Below, one piece after another: positions 6,538 through 7,281 of a stretch of DNA of 7,281 bases (the stretch's first letter is position 1; the number at the start of each line of letters is the position of its first letter). The notes below the pieces were generated by a model, which saw nothing but the letters and a program-made list of their open reading frames with translations, was not told where the DNA came from and made no database searches. The stretch lies in the NCBI GenBank assembly GCA_020200195.1, contig JAIVJE010000328.1:1-7281 (forward strand). Direction: 5' to 3'. Source of the DNA: Acidobacteriota bacterium. Its GTDB lineage: Bacteria > Acidobacteriota > Vicinamibacteria > Vicinamibacterales > 2-12-FULL-66-21. A program made the translations under genes and the position numbers.

Positions 6538-6632
6538 TGCGTCTCCCTCAACGGCGTCAGTCGACTGGCGGCGCGTACCTGGCAGAAGCCACCGCCGCTG
6601 TTCGGCCCGGATAACTCATCTTAGCGTAAGGG
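6538..6632 (-). other. Spacer between CocE-like and propeller genes
   Basis: This 95-base spacer holds the propeller ribosome-binding site (GAGGGAGA complement at 6542-6549). It also holds a palindrome, CAGTCGACTG (6558-6567), that extends to a 16-base dyad (6555-6570) with a single G-T mismatch. The dyad could be an operator or a processing hairpin. The spacing allows either co-transcription or a separate promoter; I see no clear promoter. Confidence 0.35.
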
Positions 6633-7281
6633 CTACTTCGAACCGACGATCGGCAGCACGATGTGCGACGTCCGCTCCGGGTCGTGGTACACCGAGTTCT
6701 CGGCGATTACCCAGCGCCGATGCCGACCGAGCGGCTCGCCCGTATTGGGGTTGACGTCGAATCGCGGAAAGTTGCTGCTCGAGATGTCCAGCCGGATGCG
6801 GTGGCCCGCCTTGAAGAGATTGCTGGTTGGATAAAGAACGATGGTCACCGGGACAATCTCACCGGGCTTGAGCAGGACCGCCTTGCCCAGTCCTTGCCGA
6901 TACCGCATCCGGACGATGCTGTCGGCGAGGTTCAACGCAAAGCCGTGTGGATAGTCGGCATTCGGCGGATAGACGTCGACGAGCTTCGCCGTGAAGTCGG
7001 TGTCAACCGCCGACGATGAAGCCCAGAGCTTGACTTCGAGCGGTCCCGTCACTTCGGTGTCCGTTGACAGCGGCGCGGTCTCGAACACCAGCACGTCGTT
7101 GCGTGCGGCGAGCGGTAGCGCATCGTCGCACCCGAAGAATTTTGGTGCACAGCGCTGGTCGTACCCACCAGGCTCCATCAGCGGCGCCGCGGACGAGATG
7201 TTGCCGCCGATCGTGGGAACCGGCCGTCGCGGATCGAACGCGTACGTTGTCGGGCCGGCCGGGGACGGTTTGCGCGATGAC
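6633..7281 (-). CDS. CocE/NonD family hydrolase, C-terminal part (cut by window end)
   Basis: The frame stays open to the window edge, giving 215 residues of a protein normally about 550-650 long. The visible part starts YAFDPRRPVPTIGGN, the conserved linker between the alpha/beta-hydrolase core and the C-terminal X-Pro dipeptidyl-peptidase-like jelly-roll domain (PF08530). That domain follows: LVFETAPLSTDTEVTGPLEV, then SSAVDTDFTAKLVDVYP, FALNLADSIVRMRYR, and the strand IRLDISSSNFPRFDVNPNTG. The catalytic serine and nucleophile elbow lie outside the window, so activity cannot be checked. Family members hydrolyse esters, amides or Xaa-Pro peptides (cocaine esterase, glutaryl-7-ACA acylase and alpha-amino-acid ester hydrolase). 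The ATG at 7178 is internal, not the start. The gene lies upstream of the propeller gene and may be transcribed with it. Stop codon is TAG. Confidence 0.9.
   Translation of the reverse strand, partial: SSRKPSPAGPTTYAFDPRRPVPTIGGNISSAAPLMEPGGYDQRCAPKFFGCDDALPLAARNDVLVFETAPLSTDTEVTGPLEVKLWASSSAVDTDFTAKLVDVYPPNADYPHGFALNLADSIVRMRYRQGLGKAVLLKPGEIVPVTIVLYPTSNLFKAGHRIRLDISSSNFPRFDVNPNTGEPLGRHRRWVIAENSVYHDPERTSHIVLPIVGSK

Noticed and set aside
5590..6624. A 344-residue plus-strand open frame covering the whole propeller gene
   Set aside because: It is the antisense shadow of a clear signal-peptide-bearing propeller gene. Its product is rich in His, Arg and Asp without domain structure. Long antisense frames are expected in GC-rich coding DNA.

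Overview
The window is GC-rich DNA, probably from a soil-type bacterium of the Acidobacteriota or a related lineage. The main clue is the 1009-residue TonB-dependent receptor with an N-terminal carboxypeptidase-regulatory-like domain (Oar/CarboxypepD_reg type), an architecture strongly expanded in that phylum. The placement is inferred from protein architecture and base composition, because no rRNA or other marker gene is present.

Layout. Positions 1-1160 hold no intact gene. On the minus strand they contain a 27-nt piece that looks like the 5' half of a serine tRNA (119-145), and two short, frame-broken coding remnants (612-982 and about 438-615). The second remnant resembles the DUF2188 family. 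Several hairpins and short repeats also lie here. I read this stretch as worn accessory DNA, plus the leader of the next gene. Positions 1161-5476 carry two plus-strand genes 44 bp apart: the outer-membrane receptor and an exported serine hydrolase of the beta-lactamase/class C penicillin-binding-protein fold. Positions 5518-7281 carry two minus-strand genes that converge on the first pair: an exported seven-bladed YVTN-type beta-propeller and, upstream of it, the C-terminal part of a CocE/NonD-type hydrolase that runs off the window end.

How the genes may work together. The three intact products have export signals or are outer-membrane proteins, and the fourth belongs to a family of esterases and peptidases that is often exported. 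A plausible reading is an envelope locus that takes up and hydrolyses an ester, amide or peptide-like compound: the receptor imports across the outer membrane, the two serine-type hydrolases cleave, and the propeller binds or scaffolds something in the periplasm. The substrate cannot be told from sequence.

I found no CRISPR array, intact mobile element or recognisable defence system. The least ordinary signals are the broken tRNA-Ser-like piece next to the decayed DUF2188-like remnant, the ring of histidines predicted on one face of the propeller, and the overlapping hairpins just before the receptor start.
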